Positions 8,530 to 15,955 of a DNA stretch of 20,551 nt are shown here, one piece after another. Source of the stretch: a candidate division LCP-89 bacterium. GTDB taxonomy: Bacteria > Electryoneota > B3-LCP. Numbering within the stretch: the stretch's first letter is position 1; each line of letters opens with the position of its first letter. Position numbers and translations under genes: made by a program. The DNA lies in assembly GCA_025774735.1 (NCBI GenBank), contig JALGZU010000104.1, forward strand, positions 1 through 20,551. Reading direction: 5' to 3'. The notes under the pieces are model-generated. The model searched no databases. It was not told where the DNA came from and saw nothing but the letters and a program-made list of their open reading frames with translations.

Positions 8530-8609
8530 GTAAGCTTTCGAATAGTAAAATCGGTGTCATTTGACCATTTTCCTCACATTTCTCCGGCGAACCGGTTTAA
8601 ATATGAAAC

Positions 8610-8804
8610 TCAGGGCGTAAAAATCCCGCGTAAGATCCCCACCCGGTAGATCGCCGCTGCCGTTGCCCAATACGTAAATGGCAGCGGATAGAATATCCAC
8701 GAGTCGATGTAAAGTGTGGAAATTACATAAATAACCGTCATCCCACCGAATCCCAGAGCGATGGATTCCCAGAAGGGATCGTCGATCCTTTGAAGAAATC
8801 GCAG
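8610..8804 (-). pseudogene. Out-of-frame C-terminal tail of the Wzy-like gene
   Basis: Read one frame away from the Wzy-like gene, these bases encode 64 residues (LRFLQRIDDPFWESIALG ... GIFTP) ending in TGA at 8610-8612. They look like the normal end of an O-antigen ligase/polymerase: a cytoplasmic segment with DDPFW, then a membrane helix (GGMTVIYVISTLY), then SWIFYPLPFTYWATAAAIYR. The reading frame of the upstream gene enters at residue 399 (after GYLGLV) and then runs into 21 unrelated residues. To join the two, one base (mod 3) must be missing. The hydrophobic helix normally found between GYLGLV and the DDPF segment is also short or absent, so the event may be a larger deletion. It has no start codon of its own. 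Confidence 0.72.
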
Positions 8805-10000
8805 ACCAATCCGAGATATCCGACCTCCAGCACCGTGTAAGCATAGCCGGTGACAGTGCCATAGAGTCTCGGATTAAGGGCGATCAGTGAGTTGGGATTA
8901 TCAACGATGGATGTAGGAGTCAGCATGCCTGGCCCCCGTCCGACCGCCATTTCAAAAGGAGACCGCAGCTCATCCTGAATGACGCTGAAAGCCTGCAGCC
9001 GCCCGAGCCCGGCGTCCGATGGTCTGGCGCTGTAAGTATACACATAGTCGGGATTAAGGATTTGGTCGAACCCTCGCCCCCCCAATCCAACCTGAATCCC
9101 AATTACGAGAGCTATCCCGATAATACCCGCAGTAAAAAGCCGCTTGATGAAAACACCTCCGTGAAAAAATGGCGTTATCAATAACATGTAGAACGTTGCC
9201 AAGGCCATTAAAAACACCCCGGCCCTGGCCGAAGCGAGAAAGATGGGAACAAATAAGAGTGCCGCTCCGGTTGCACGGCTCCAACGAAAGCCGCGCACCA
9301 GGATCAGGCCGAAAAACAGGCAATAGATCATGGTCATGAATACAGCTGTGTACCCTCCGCAGGAAAATCCCAGAACGCCCCCCGAAAGGTCGACTCGTGT
9401 ACCGAAAGGCTTGGGTGCGATATTGGTGTACCAGGTGTACTGCATGATCGAAGCGACCACTTGGACGAAGGCCACCACGATGATCCCTATGATGAGCCGG
9501 CGCATCAGTTTTTCATCCGGTTCCGCCATCAGGATCATGATAAACATCAACGGGAAGGCGACATGCCGCAACAATCCTTTTATCGACGGGTAAATCCCCG
9601 CCTCACTGCCCGCGATAGACAAACATCCCAGGGCAATGATCGATAAGAGCAGGTAATTGATGTGCGTACGGGCTGGCAGTGAAAAGGGTGTAAAAAACAG
9701 TTCCCGCAGCAGCATCATAACAATCAGGGCGTACCCCAGGTTAATTAGGGGGCTGGGAAGGCTAAAGAACCAGATAGTATAAGATAGAAAATAGCTGGCT
9801 AGACCGATGAGTAAGAGCGAGACTTGAAAGCGTGTCAGAACGGTGAGGAAGATGACCAGGGCCGTCGTCATCAAGAGCAGATAATTGTTCGAGCCGGCCA
9901 CGGCGTTGGCCAACAGACCGACCAGCGGAAACAGGATCAGCAGAGTTACCGCCTTCTTACCGATATTCGGAAGATCCATTATTTTCGTTTGGGTCGTCAT
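8738..10000 (-). CDS. Wzy-like O-antigen polymerase/ligase, frameshifted near the C-terminus
   Basis: A 420-residue polytopic membrane protein with about ten hydrophobic segments and a Wzy_C-like core. It has PLMFIMILMAEPD, GTRVDLSGGVLGFSCGGY and LASARAGVFLMALATFY, followed by a long periplasmic loop with SDAGLGRLQA and GRGPGML. Such proteins polymerise undecaprenyl-linked repeat units on the periplasmic side. The start ATG at 10000 overlaps the stop of the upstream GT4 gene (ATGA). After GYLGLV (to residue 399) the frame continues into CDFFKGSTIPSGNP, which does not resemble the family, and stops at 8738. The expected tail lies in another frame down to 8610. As sequenced, the protein lacks its last membrane helices and is probably inactive or altered. 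Confidence 0.82.
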   Translation of the reverse strand: MTTQTKIMDLPNIGKKAVTLLILFPLVGLLANAVAGSNNYLLLMTTALVIFLTVLTRFQVSLLLIGLASYFLSYTIWFFSLPSPLINLGYALIVMMLLRELFFTPFSLPARTHINYLLLSIIALGCLSIAGSEAGIYPSIKGLLRHVAFPLMFIMILMAEPDEKLMRRLIIGIIVVAFVQVVASIMQYTWYTNIAPKPFGTRVDLSGGVLGFSCGGYTAVFMTMIYCLFFGLILVRGFRWSRATGAALLFVPIFLASARAGVFLMALATFYMLLITPFFHGGVFIKRLFTAGIIGIALVIGIQVGLGGRGFDQILNPDYVYTYSARPSDAGLGRLQAFSVIQDELRSPFEMAVGRGPGMLTPTSIVDNPNSLIALNPRLYGTVTGYAYTVLEVGYLGLVCDFFKGSTIPSGNPSLWDSVG

Positions 10001-11157
10001 GACGCGTTCCCCCTCAGCGTGAGAGAATCCTTCACGACCTCACCCAGATAGGTGTGCAGAATTTCGGCTTGCTTCTCCCAGGTAAGATCCGTTTCAGCGC
10101 GGCGTCGCCCACTCTGACTCATCTCCGCCAGGCGGTCTCGTTGCGAGTAGGCTTTGCGAATGCCTTCGGCGAATGCTTCCGGAACGGCCTCTGCGACGTA
10201 ATAAGCCTCACCGTCGTCCGGGAGCACGCTTCGGTGAGCCACAATATCGGTCAGCAGTACCGGCTTGCCCATGGCCAAATATTCCATCAATTTCAAGGGA
10301 CTCGATACCCGCCACCAATGATGGTCGGGCAGGGGAACGGCGCAGAGGTCGGCAGCGGCGATCCAGCCCGGGACGTCGGCATAAGGAACGCTGGACTCCA
10401 GAATCACCCGATCCAAGATTTCGTCATTCACGATGGTTCTCAACTGCTTCCACTCGTTGCCGCCACCCACGATCAACATCTTGATGTTGTCGTTATCCTG
10501 AAGATATTTAGAAGCCCGAGCCAGTTCGATGACGCCCCGGTTCTCGTTGACCGACCCGTGATAGAAAACCACGAACTTATCCCCTAAACCGAGTTTGCGG
10601 CGCAGTTCTGTCGCCTCCTGAGGCTTGAACCGGTTCGTATCCACTCCAGAAGTCCAGACGCCCACCCGGTCAGGCGTAAAATGATAGTCCCGGCAGATCA
10701 GCTCTCTGAGTGGCGGCGTTATCGTAGTTATTCCGTCGAAATGCCGCCGGGCATAGGTCAAGGCTGCACGGTACACCCGCTGACCTTTGCCGCCGTCGTG
10801 CTTGACAGGCACGGTCCGGACGTCGTGAACAAATTTGCAGTCCACAAATCCAAGGTAGCGGAGCAGAACCACCAGTCTTACCAGCGTCGCCGACATCCAG
10901 TCTGTCAAAATAATATCCGGTCGATACTTCGCGCACAATACGGGGAGCAACACCGTCACCAGCAGGCGGTAACCCATCAGTTTTCCAAATAGCATTGGCA
11001 AGATGACGTAATAATCCGGCAGTTCTGAGCGAGTACCACTGGAAGCGACCACCACGCGAATCTCAGCTCCCTTCTTCTGTAGCAGCGGGGGAATTTCAAT
11101 CAGTTCGGTGTGACTGAAAGAGTCATCCGTTGTGCTGTTTAGCCACAAGATCTTCAT
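9997..11157 (-). CDS. Glycosyltransferase family 4
   Basis: A 386-residue GT-B protein. The N-terminal domain opens with MKILWLNSTTDDSFSHTELI and includes VHDVRTVPVKHDGG and ITTITPPLREL. The donor-binding domain starts near VGVWTSGVDTNRF and FYHGSVNENRGV. It contains CAVPLPDHHWW and SSPLKLMEYLAMGKPVL, the last carrying the K-x-x-E glutamate of GT4 enzymes. It would act at the cytoplasmic membrane face on a lipid-linked intermediate. It starts in an ATGA overlap with the preceding GT4 gene and ends in an ATGA overlap with the Wzy-like gene, a chain that implies strong translational coupling of these three. A short hydrophobic stretch (LLVTVLLPVL, about 65-75) may be a membrane-associating helix. 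Sugar specificity cannot be read. Confidence 0.85.
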   Translation of the reverse strand: MKILWLNSTTDDSFSHTELIEIPPLLQKKGAEIRVVVASSGTRSELPDYYVILPMLFGKLMGYRLLVTVLLPVLCAKYRPDIILTDWMSATLVRLVVLLRYLGFVDCKFVHDVRTVPVKHDGGKGQRVYRAALTYARRHFDGITTITPPLRELICRDYHFTPDRVGVWTSGVDTNRFKPQEATELRRKLGLGDKFVVFYHGSVNENRGVIELARASKYLQDNDNIKMLIVGGGNEWKQLRTIVNDEILDRVILESSVPYADVPGWIAAADLCAVPLPDHHWWRVSSPLKLMEYLAMGKPVLLTDIVAHRSVLPDDGEAYYVAEAVPEAFAEGIRKAYSQRDRLAEMSQSGRRRAETDLTWEKQAEILHTYLGEVVKDSLTLRGNAS

Positions 11158-12275
11158 GCCTGTATGAGCCTGTCGAAAAGTTCCAGATAGCGCGGCAGCA
11201 ATAGATCCAATCTGTAGGCGTTGAGGGCGAATTTCCGGGCCCGTTCACCGGTTTCTAAGCGTTCCAGCTCATCGCTGAGTAAAGCACGCAACATCGATTC
11301 CAGTTCGTCCAAGTTGTTCGCCTTCCCCCCCAAGCCTTCCCGCTCAATCACGTCATCAGGATCGATCCCCAGAGTCAGGGTGGGAATGGAGTTAGCCCAG
11401 GCTTGCTGAAGTACGTTAGGAAATCCTTCGAACTCGCTGGTGTTCACCACCAGCGTCGCCACCGCAATGCGCCGTTCCGATTCCGCCGGATCCAGAGGCC
11501 CCATATAGCGAAAGTTGCGCAGCACATCCTGCGCCCGTTTGATCGTCTGCAATACCGATCCATTTAGACAGGCGCCAGCCATGACAAAATCGCAGTCGAC
11601 ATCCTGGCAACGCCGAGCCAACTCGAGATACAGCTCGGGACGCTTCATCTCCTTGATATTTGAAACCCAGAGGACTTGTGGTGGGTTCTTTTTCGCTTTG
11701 ATCAGCCCGTTCTCCACCCTGATGTGGTTTGGAATCACCATGCCGGATCTGCCGTAATTCTCCCCGAGCAGTTGTTGTTGCTGCTGCGTTTGCAGGACTA
11801 TAGCATCGGTGTGCAGGATGCCCCAATCCTCGATTCTGCGCCACAGCGGATGCAGGATAAGCTCCATCGGGTTACGATGCGTCGCCGCTTGAAACAGGTC
11901 TTTCGAACGGATCACGTCGGCAATGGAAGCAAGCGCGAAGACACTCGGCTTAATCAACTTGCGCGCGATATAAGGGACCAATCCCGTGTAGGGGCTTCTC
12001 ACCCTCTGGTAGTACAGGTCCGCCCGGCTCCCCATCATGGCGCTCTTCAGATGGCCGTAATTCAGAAGAGCATACCGCTTTTTTCGCATCGGCAGTGCGA
12101 AAACGTCCATTCCATCCACACACTCGACGCGAGGCTTGTCAGCGGACCTCTCGCAGATATAAGCCGTTTCCCAGCCGCGTTCCTGCAGAGCTTGTCCGAG
12201 CAGCTGCACCTGTCTCTCGGCACCACCGATGTCGTCCCCGTAAAAGGTCTGCAGTATGAACGCTATTCTGGGCAT
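11154..12275 (-). CDS. Glycosyltransferase family 4
   Basis: A 373-residue GT-B protein. The N-terminus has the glycine loop typical of the family (QTFYGDDIGGAERQ). The hinge region NHIRVENGLIK and VLWVSNIKEMKRPELYL leads to the donor-site signature NTSEFEGFPNVLQQAW, with both conserved glutamate-region residues, and IPTLTLG. It would elongate the EPS repeat unit. The ATG is one base after the stop of the deacetylase-like gene and the stop overlaps the next GT4 (ATGA). A run of five glutamines (about 157-164, TQQQQQLL) is encoded by a CAG/CAA tract near 11770-11795; it lies on the surface side of the hinge and looks harmless. Confidence 0.87.
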   Translation of the reverse strand: MPRIAFILQTFYGDDIGGAERQVQLLGQALQERGWETAYICERSADKPRVECVDGMDVFALPMRKKRYALLNYGHLKSAMMGSRADLYYQRVRSPYTGLVPYIARKLIKPSVFALASIADVIRSKDLFQAATHRNPMELILHPLWRRIEDWGILHTDAIVLQTQQQQQLLGENYGRSGMVIPNHIRVENGLIKAKKNPPQVLWVSNIKEMKRPELYLELARRCQDVDCDFVMAGACLNGSVLQTIKRAQDVLRNFRYMGPLDPAESERRIAVATLVVNTSEFEGFPNVLQQAWANSIPTLTLGIDPDDVIEREGLGGKANNLDELESMLRALLSDELERLETGERARKFALNAYRLDLLLPRYLELFDRLIQA

Positions 12276-12276
12276 A

Positions 12277-13422
12277 TCATTGCCAGCAATATGGCACCGG
12301 TTGAAGGGTTACCGAGTACGAAACCCGTCCACCCTCATCGACAGGATTTTCGTTCAGTGGAATCTCCTCATCCTCCAGATGCAGCCGGCACTGCTGCGGC
12401 GGATTCAGGTAGAAAGTCAGCCCGCTGACGTCCGGATCGGACAGGTCGCCGAGAGATTCAAACCACCCGTTGACGTTGATTCCGGCATCACCGGATGTGG
12501 CCCGGAGTTTCAGCCGCCGGCGCAGTTCAACATAGCGGCATAATCGAGATGGCGTTGTGATCCAGAGATCCCCGTCTCGCTGGCGCTGCGCCAGACGCTC
12601 CAGGACAGCGTAGCTTTCCACTGTGAACGGTTTCTCGGGTGAAGGGCGTCCTTTACCAAGATGCGTATATAGTAGCGCAGCCCCACGGTTCTCGACCAAT
12701 CGCCGTACGTTTTTTGCTGACAGGACGTCCGGCAGATGATCCGAACCATCCTGCTGAAAGCTGCCGAAACGGATCATCTCGTATGCGACTGTCCCGTCCC
12801 GGAAGGTGAACGGCTTTATGAGCCGGTTCGCCAGATGGGGGGTCTGCAAATCCGTAGAACCTCTAAAGCGTTTCAGAATGTCCTTCAGAGCGTTCCGGCC
12901 CAGGGCACTGCCTTCTTCGAGCCAGTCTGCGGGCTCCAGTGACCGCTCCTGTCCGGGTATCGGTGTGAGTTCTTTAATCCAGACATAGCGCACACCTGCC
13001 TTCAGGGTTAGATCGAAGTGATATTCCAGCACCTGACTGCTATCACCTCGCACGGATGCAGTTCGCGGCACATCGCCGAGGGAATCGTTTCTGCCCAGAT
13101 TCTGAAAATTGTGAATATCCCCGTGATTGGTCCAGCAGGGAATCTTCAAGCCATGTTTATCCAGTTCCTCTGAAGCTCGCTGTGCGTGTTCGCGTAAAAA
13201 GCCCCCTTTCTGTGAGAAATTTCCCCAGGTATGCAGCGTATCGATCAAGCCGGAGGCTACCCCTTCCCGCAAAGCGGGCGCATATTCAGAGAGCTGACCG
13301 GAGGTGTCGCGGAAATATGAAAGAGTGTCATCCACTTCCGGGCGCACACTGAAAAAGTGCAGCGAATCTCCGGTTTCCAATCCCAGACCGGGACCGCAGG
13401 GTGTGGATTGATCTCCGTTCAA
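12277..13422 (-). CDS. Polysaccharide-deacetylase-like protein (NodB-like), 5' end damaged
   Basis: The only standard start in the open frame is TTG at 13422, giving 381 residues. The protein resembles EPS-locus members of the polysaccharide deacetylase superfamily: GPGLGLETGDSLHFFSV near the start, a histidine-bearing LIDTLHTWGNF, CWTNHGDIHNFQNLG, and the late barrel strand ALLYTHLGKG followed by GDLWITTPSRLCRY. A beta-sandwich-like tail (NVNGWFESLGDLS to the end) may bind sugar. It probably acts on N- or O-acetyl groups of the polymer, but the metal ligands are not all clear and it could be non-catalytic. There is no signal peptide. The true N-terminus, with the first barrel strand, is encoded upstream (see 13423-13550), so this frame is truncated. 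It ends 1 nt before the next gene. Confidence 0.55.
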   Translation of the reverse strand: MNGDQSTPCGPGLGLETGDSLHFFSVRPEVDDTLSYFRDTSGQLSEYAPALREGVASGLIDTLHTWGNFSQKGGFLREHAQRASEELDKHGLKIPCWTNHGDIHNFQNLGRNDSLGDVPRTASVRGDSSQVLEYHFDLTLKAGVRYVWIKELTPIPGQERSLEPADWLEEGSALGRNALKDILKRFRGSTDLQTPHLANRLIKPFTFRDGTVAYEMIRFGSFQQDGSDHLPDVLSAKNVRRLVENRGAALLYTHLGKGRPSPEKPFTVESYAVLERLAQRQRDGDLWITTPSRLCRYVELRRRLKLRATSGDAGINVNGWFESLGDLSDPDVSGLTFYLNPPQQCRLHLEDEEIPLNENPVDEGGRVSYSVTLQPVPYCWQ

Positions 13423-13550
13423 AACGTCGTGAATTGCCTTCAGCTCTACGAAATCGGCGATGCCGTCGATGTCGTTGCAGATCGCCAGAGCCGCCTTGTA
13501 AACGGGATGATCCGGATCGATTTGCTGTCATCAGGGTGTACCGGTTACCA
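13423..13550 (-). pseudogene. Lost N-terminal coding segment of the deacetylase-like gene
   Basis: In frame with and directly upstream of the TTG at 13422 are 35 further open codons (13527-13423) that read as real protein, including DPDHPVYKAALAICNDIDG. The NDIDG resembles the first acidic motif of NodB-like barrels. No ATG, GTG or TTG lies among them, and two consecutive TGA stops precede them at 13528-13533. An ATG at 13531 is one frame off: removing a single A from the AAA at 13521-13523 would give MTAIDPDHPVYK and join the full protein. An ATG at 13551 overlapping the flippase stop (TGATG) is already in frame but blocked by the two stops. Either way the present sequence cannot make the complete N-terminus with normal initiation. 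Confidence 0.6.
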
Positions 13551-15056
13551 TCAGATGAAGCGAAGCCTTCTGCCTGAGGCTTTTTCCAGGCCCTTGACCT
13601 CTTCCTTCGTGAACGGATTCAATATTTTCGATAAAATGAGAAATGAAAGACCTCCGATGCCGGCAATCAGAGTAAGTGAGACGATGCCGGCGGCGTAAGT
13701 CCGGATCAGTTCCAGTAAGCCCAGGGTCATCAAGGCCGCCACCGCCAGTTTGAACAGAGCAAACCAGGGAAAAGAGAGTGGCAGGTGCCGCCGCAGAAAA
13801 ATATACATCAACGAGTTTTTCAAAACAGCCGAAGTGCCCGTCGCCCAGGCGGCGCCGATAGGTCCCAACATGGGAATTAAAATGATCGCACTGATGACAT
13901 TGTAAACCGCCCCGATCTTAGAATAGAGCTGCACCTGAACCTTCTCAGTGGACTGCGCCATCCAGGCGATGGGACGGGAGAAGCAATTCAGGGATTCAAA
14001 GGCAGCGATGACGGCGAGAATGTTTACTGCCCCCAGGTAGCGGGAGTCTATCAACTGGGTGATTTCAGTGCGCAATCCGATGAGAAGGACGAGAAAAGGG
14101 AGAGTCATGTAGAGAGACAGCTTGCAGAGCAGGTTGAAGCGCCTTTGCAGGAACTCCTGTGTAGGTTCTTCGGTGAATTGCCGGAACAGGATCGTGGAGA
14201 TGATCAAGTTACCGACTTTCAAGGGAGTCAATCCTACCACCATGTCGACAATCCGTGCCGCGAAGGCGTACAAGCCGACTGCCGCAGGATTCAGGTAAGC
14301 GCTGATCAGATAATTATCGATGCGTCGCGAGAGAACCATGCCCCCCATTTCATTGAGATAGCTGATGGTCCCGTAACGCCTGAAACGGCTGTTTAATTTC
14401 TCGAGGCCATCAGCGCGCACCTCGACGTGCTTCGGATACTTGATCCGCACGATTGTGAGGGTGAAGAGGATTGCACCGATGATCGAAGCCAGGGAGAAAC
14501 TCCAGAGGATGCCTACGAGTCCGTACCCGAGGGATAGGGCCAGGAGATACAGACTGGCCCGCAGAATCGAGACCACGATGCGGATGATGTTACGGGTGCG
14601 CTGCAGCAGGAAGGTATCCAGAATGGTCTGCGCTGTCTGGTTTACGATAGTGAAAACCAGACCCAGGCTGAAGATGGGATAGAGCGAGGCGAAATTATCG
14701 GAATTGAGGAATTCCCCCAGGTACTCACGCCCGAAGAGGCAGATGAGCGCTCCGGTCAATCCCAGTAGAAACTTCGCCACCAAGGCTCGGTACACCCATT
14801 TTTTAAGGTCGCCGAAGAGCCCCCGTTCGTACAGTTCGGGAAGGAACCGTTCGATAAGGGAGGGGATTCCGAATGAGAAGATCACTGCCACCAGGCTGAT
14901 GGTGTCCTGAAACAGGTTGTACACCCCGAACTCGATCACCGGGAGCTGCCGGATGACGTAAACAGTGACGAAAACCGTTACCAATTTTTCAAAGAGCAGA
15001 CCGATGTAGTTGTACACCGTGCTGGCAAATCCTTTTCTTACGTCGTCCTGGATCAC
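13551..15056 (-). CDS. wzx: Polysaccharide flippase, Wzx/MVF superfamily
   Basis: A 501-residue integral membrane protein with about 12-14 hydrophobic segments, the usual size for Wzx. It starts with KGFASTVYNYIGLLFEKL and VYVIRQLPVIEFGVYNLF, the typical first helix and 'LG..~FG.Y' turn of the family. A central RRYGTISYLNEMGG and LSRRIDNYLISAYLNPAAVGLYAFA match the second-half repeat. It would move undecaprenyl-linked repeat units from the cytoplasmic to the periplasmic face. The start is GTG at 15056 with GGAG about 12 nt upstream; 47 bp separate it from the CpsD-like gene. The stop overlaps an ATG (TGATG) that may once have started the next gene. Confidence 0.9.
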   Translation of the reverse strand: MIQDDVRKGFASTVYNYIGLLFEKLVTVFVTVYVIRQLPVIEFGVYNLFQDTISLVAVIFSFGIPSLIERFLPELYERGLFGDLKKWVYRALVAKFLLGLTGALICLFGREYLGEFLNSDNFASLYPIFSLGLVFTIVNQTAQTILDTFLLQRTRNIIRIVVSILRASLYLLALSLGYGLVGILWSFSLASIIGAILFTLTIVRIKYPKHVEVRADGLEKLNSRFRRYGTISYLNEMGGMVLSRRIDNYLISAYLNPAAVGLYAFAARIVDMVVGLTPLKVGNLIISTILFRQFTEEPTQEFLQRRFNLLCKLSLYMTLPFLVLLIGLRTEITQLIDSRYLGAVNILAVIAAFESLNCFSRPIAWMAQSTEKVQVQLYSKIGAVYNVISAIILIPMLGPIGAAWATGTSAVLKNSLMYIFLRRHLPLSFPWFALFKLAVAALMTLGLLELIRTYAAGIVSLTLIAGIGGLSFLILSKILNPFTKEEVKGLEKASGRRLRFI

Positions 15057-15103
15057 TGAGCGAGGCTCCGGTCAAGTTGAGTCAATTCCAGCCGTTGCGA
15101 TGT

Positions 15104-15883
15104 CTATATGCGTTGATAGATCCATTCAGGAATGTAAAACTTACGCTGGTTCAACACAACGCCCAACAGCCTGCTGTTTACCTTACCAAGCTGTCTTTTG
15201 GCGGATAACGCCACCTCCCAGCGCGTGACACCGGCATGGACGACCAGCACAATCGTTTCCACGTGTTTCGCAAGAGCCAGCGTATCAGCGTATTTCACGG
15301 TCGGGGCGCTATCGATCAGAACGAGTTGGAATCGGCGCGCACACTCCTCGAGAACCCCCTTCATCATCAGTGATCCGAGCAGATCTGCGGGATTAGCCGC
15401 CGCTTTACCGGCCGTGATGATCCAGAGATTCTTACGTTGCGCTGCTTTCAGAACCTGATCCAGGTCCAGTTCACCGGACAACAATTCCGTCAACCCACGC
15501 TTGCGATCCTGATTATGGAGCGTATGGAGGGACGGATTTCTCAAGTTGGCATCGATGATAACGATGCCGCCGTAGGTCGTCATCTCTGTGTCCACGGGAA
15601 GACCGTCGAGGCGGTCGCGCGCCATGAGGCGTCCCCAGTTTGCAGCGATTGTGGAGCTGCCTTCCCCGCGCACAGATGCCGTAATGAGGATCGTTTTGAA
15701 GGGAGATTGCGTCTTCAAAGCCTCGATGTTCTCCTGGAATACCTGGAGATCGTTAGCCAGATGGCGAGGAATCGTTTCGGACAGCGGGTGAACAGACGTG
15801 TCCTCAGATTGTTCCAAATCCACGGGGCTCTCGGATTCGCCCTTCCGGTCAGCCCACTTAAAGATATCTCGGTAAATGCTCAC
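15104..15883 (-). CDS. CpsD/CapB-like P-loop protein, degenerate BY-kinase
   Basis: The 259-residue cytoplasmic protein aligns with bacterial tyrosine kinases that partner with Wzz-like membrane proteins. The P-loop region is ASVRGEGSST (69-78); the expected GEGK(S/T)T lysine is Ser76. The Walker A'-like segment is IDANLRNP (110-117) with Asp111, and Walker B is LVLIDSAP (187-194). The C-terminus (NQRKFYIPEWIYQRI) has only two tyrosines, not the tyrosine cluster used for autophosphorylation. It is therefore probably a regulatory or structural partner rather than an active kinase, although unusual P-loops occur in some EPS-locus homologues. The GTG start overlaps the ancestral stop of the chain-length gene (GTGA, 15880-15883). 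An AGGAG lies 12 nt upstream. Confidence 0.8.
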   Translation of the reverse strand: MSIYRDIFKWADRKGESESPVDLEQSEDTSVHPLSETIPRHLANDLQVFQENIEALKTQSPFKTILITASVRGEGSSTIAANWGRLMARDRLDGLPVDTEMTTYGGIVIIDANLRNPSLHTLHNQDRKRGLTELLSGELDLDQVLKAAQRKNLWIITAGKAAANPADLLGSLMMKGVLEECARRFQLVLIDSAPTVKYADTLALAKHVETIVLVVHAGVTRWEVALSAKRQLGKVNSRLLGVVLNQRKFYIPEWIYQRI

Positions 15884-15955
15884 GATGTCTCAATGCTCCT
15901 GATTGACGCCAGTGTCTCTAAATCCAGATAGCGCTGCACCTCCTCGGCAGATTTG
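15880..15955 (-). pseudogene. Out-of-frame C-terminal tail of the chain-length gene
   Basis: Read in the frame entered by the second copy of the 14-bp repeat, these bases give the normal ending of a Wzz/Wzc-like protein: after DHSF comes KSAEEVQRYLDL, then ETLASIRSIETS and TGA at 15880-15882. KSAEEVQRYL.L is the family's usual juxtamembrane segment. The stop overlaps the GTG of the CpsD-like gene (GTGA), like other junctions in this operon, which shows this frame was the original one. Confidence 0.8.

Noticed and set aside
8585..8602. Small CCGG-TTCG-CCGG hairpin after the Wzy tail as a terminator
   Set aside because: The stem is only four pairs and no T-tract follows, so termination is not supported.
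8557..8862. Minus-strand frame of 101 codons downstream of the Wzy gene
   Set aside because: It is a third frame, different from both the Wzy gene and its lost tail. Its product is rich in Arg, Ser and Asp without motif, whereas the tail frame reads as a membrane protein end.
11765..11800. CAG/CAA tract encoding five glutamines as a phase-variable repeat
   Set aside because: The repeat is interrupted, three-base in period and in frame. Length changes would not break the glycosyltransferase.
13328..13531. Minus-strand frame of 67 codons starting at ATG 13531 as a separate small gene
   Set aside because: Its product is arginine-rich and shadow-like. Only its ATG is of interest, as the probable original start of the deacetylase-like gene before a one-base shift.
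8738..13550. TGA read as an amino acid to explain the broken genes
   Set aside because: TGA ends many intact genes here in ATGA or TGATG overlaps. Reading through TGA at 8738 does not restore the Wzy tail, which is in another frame.
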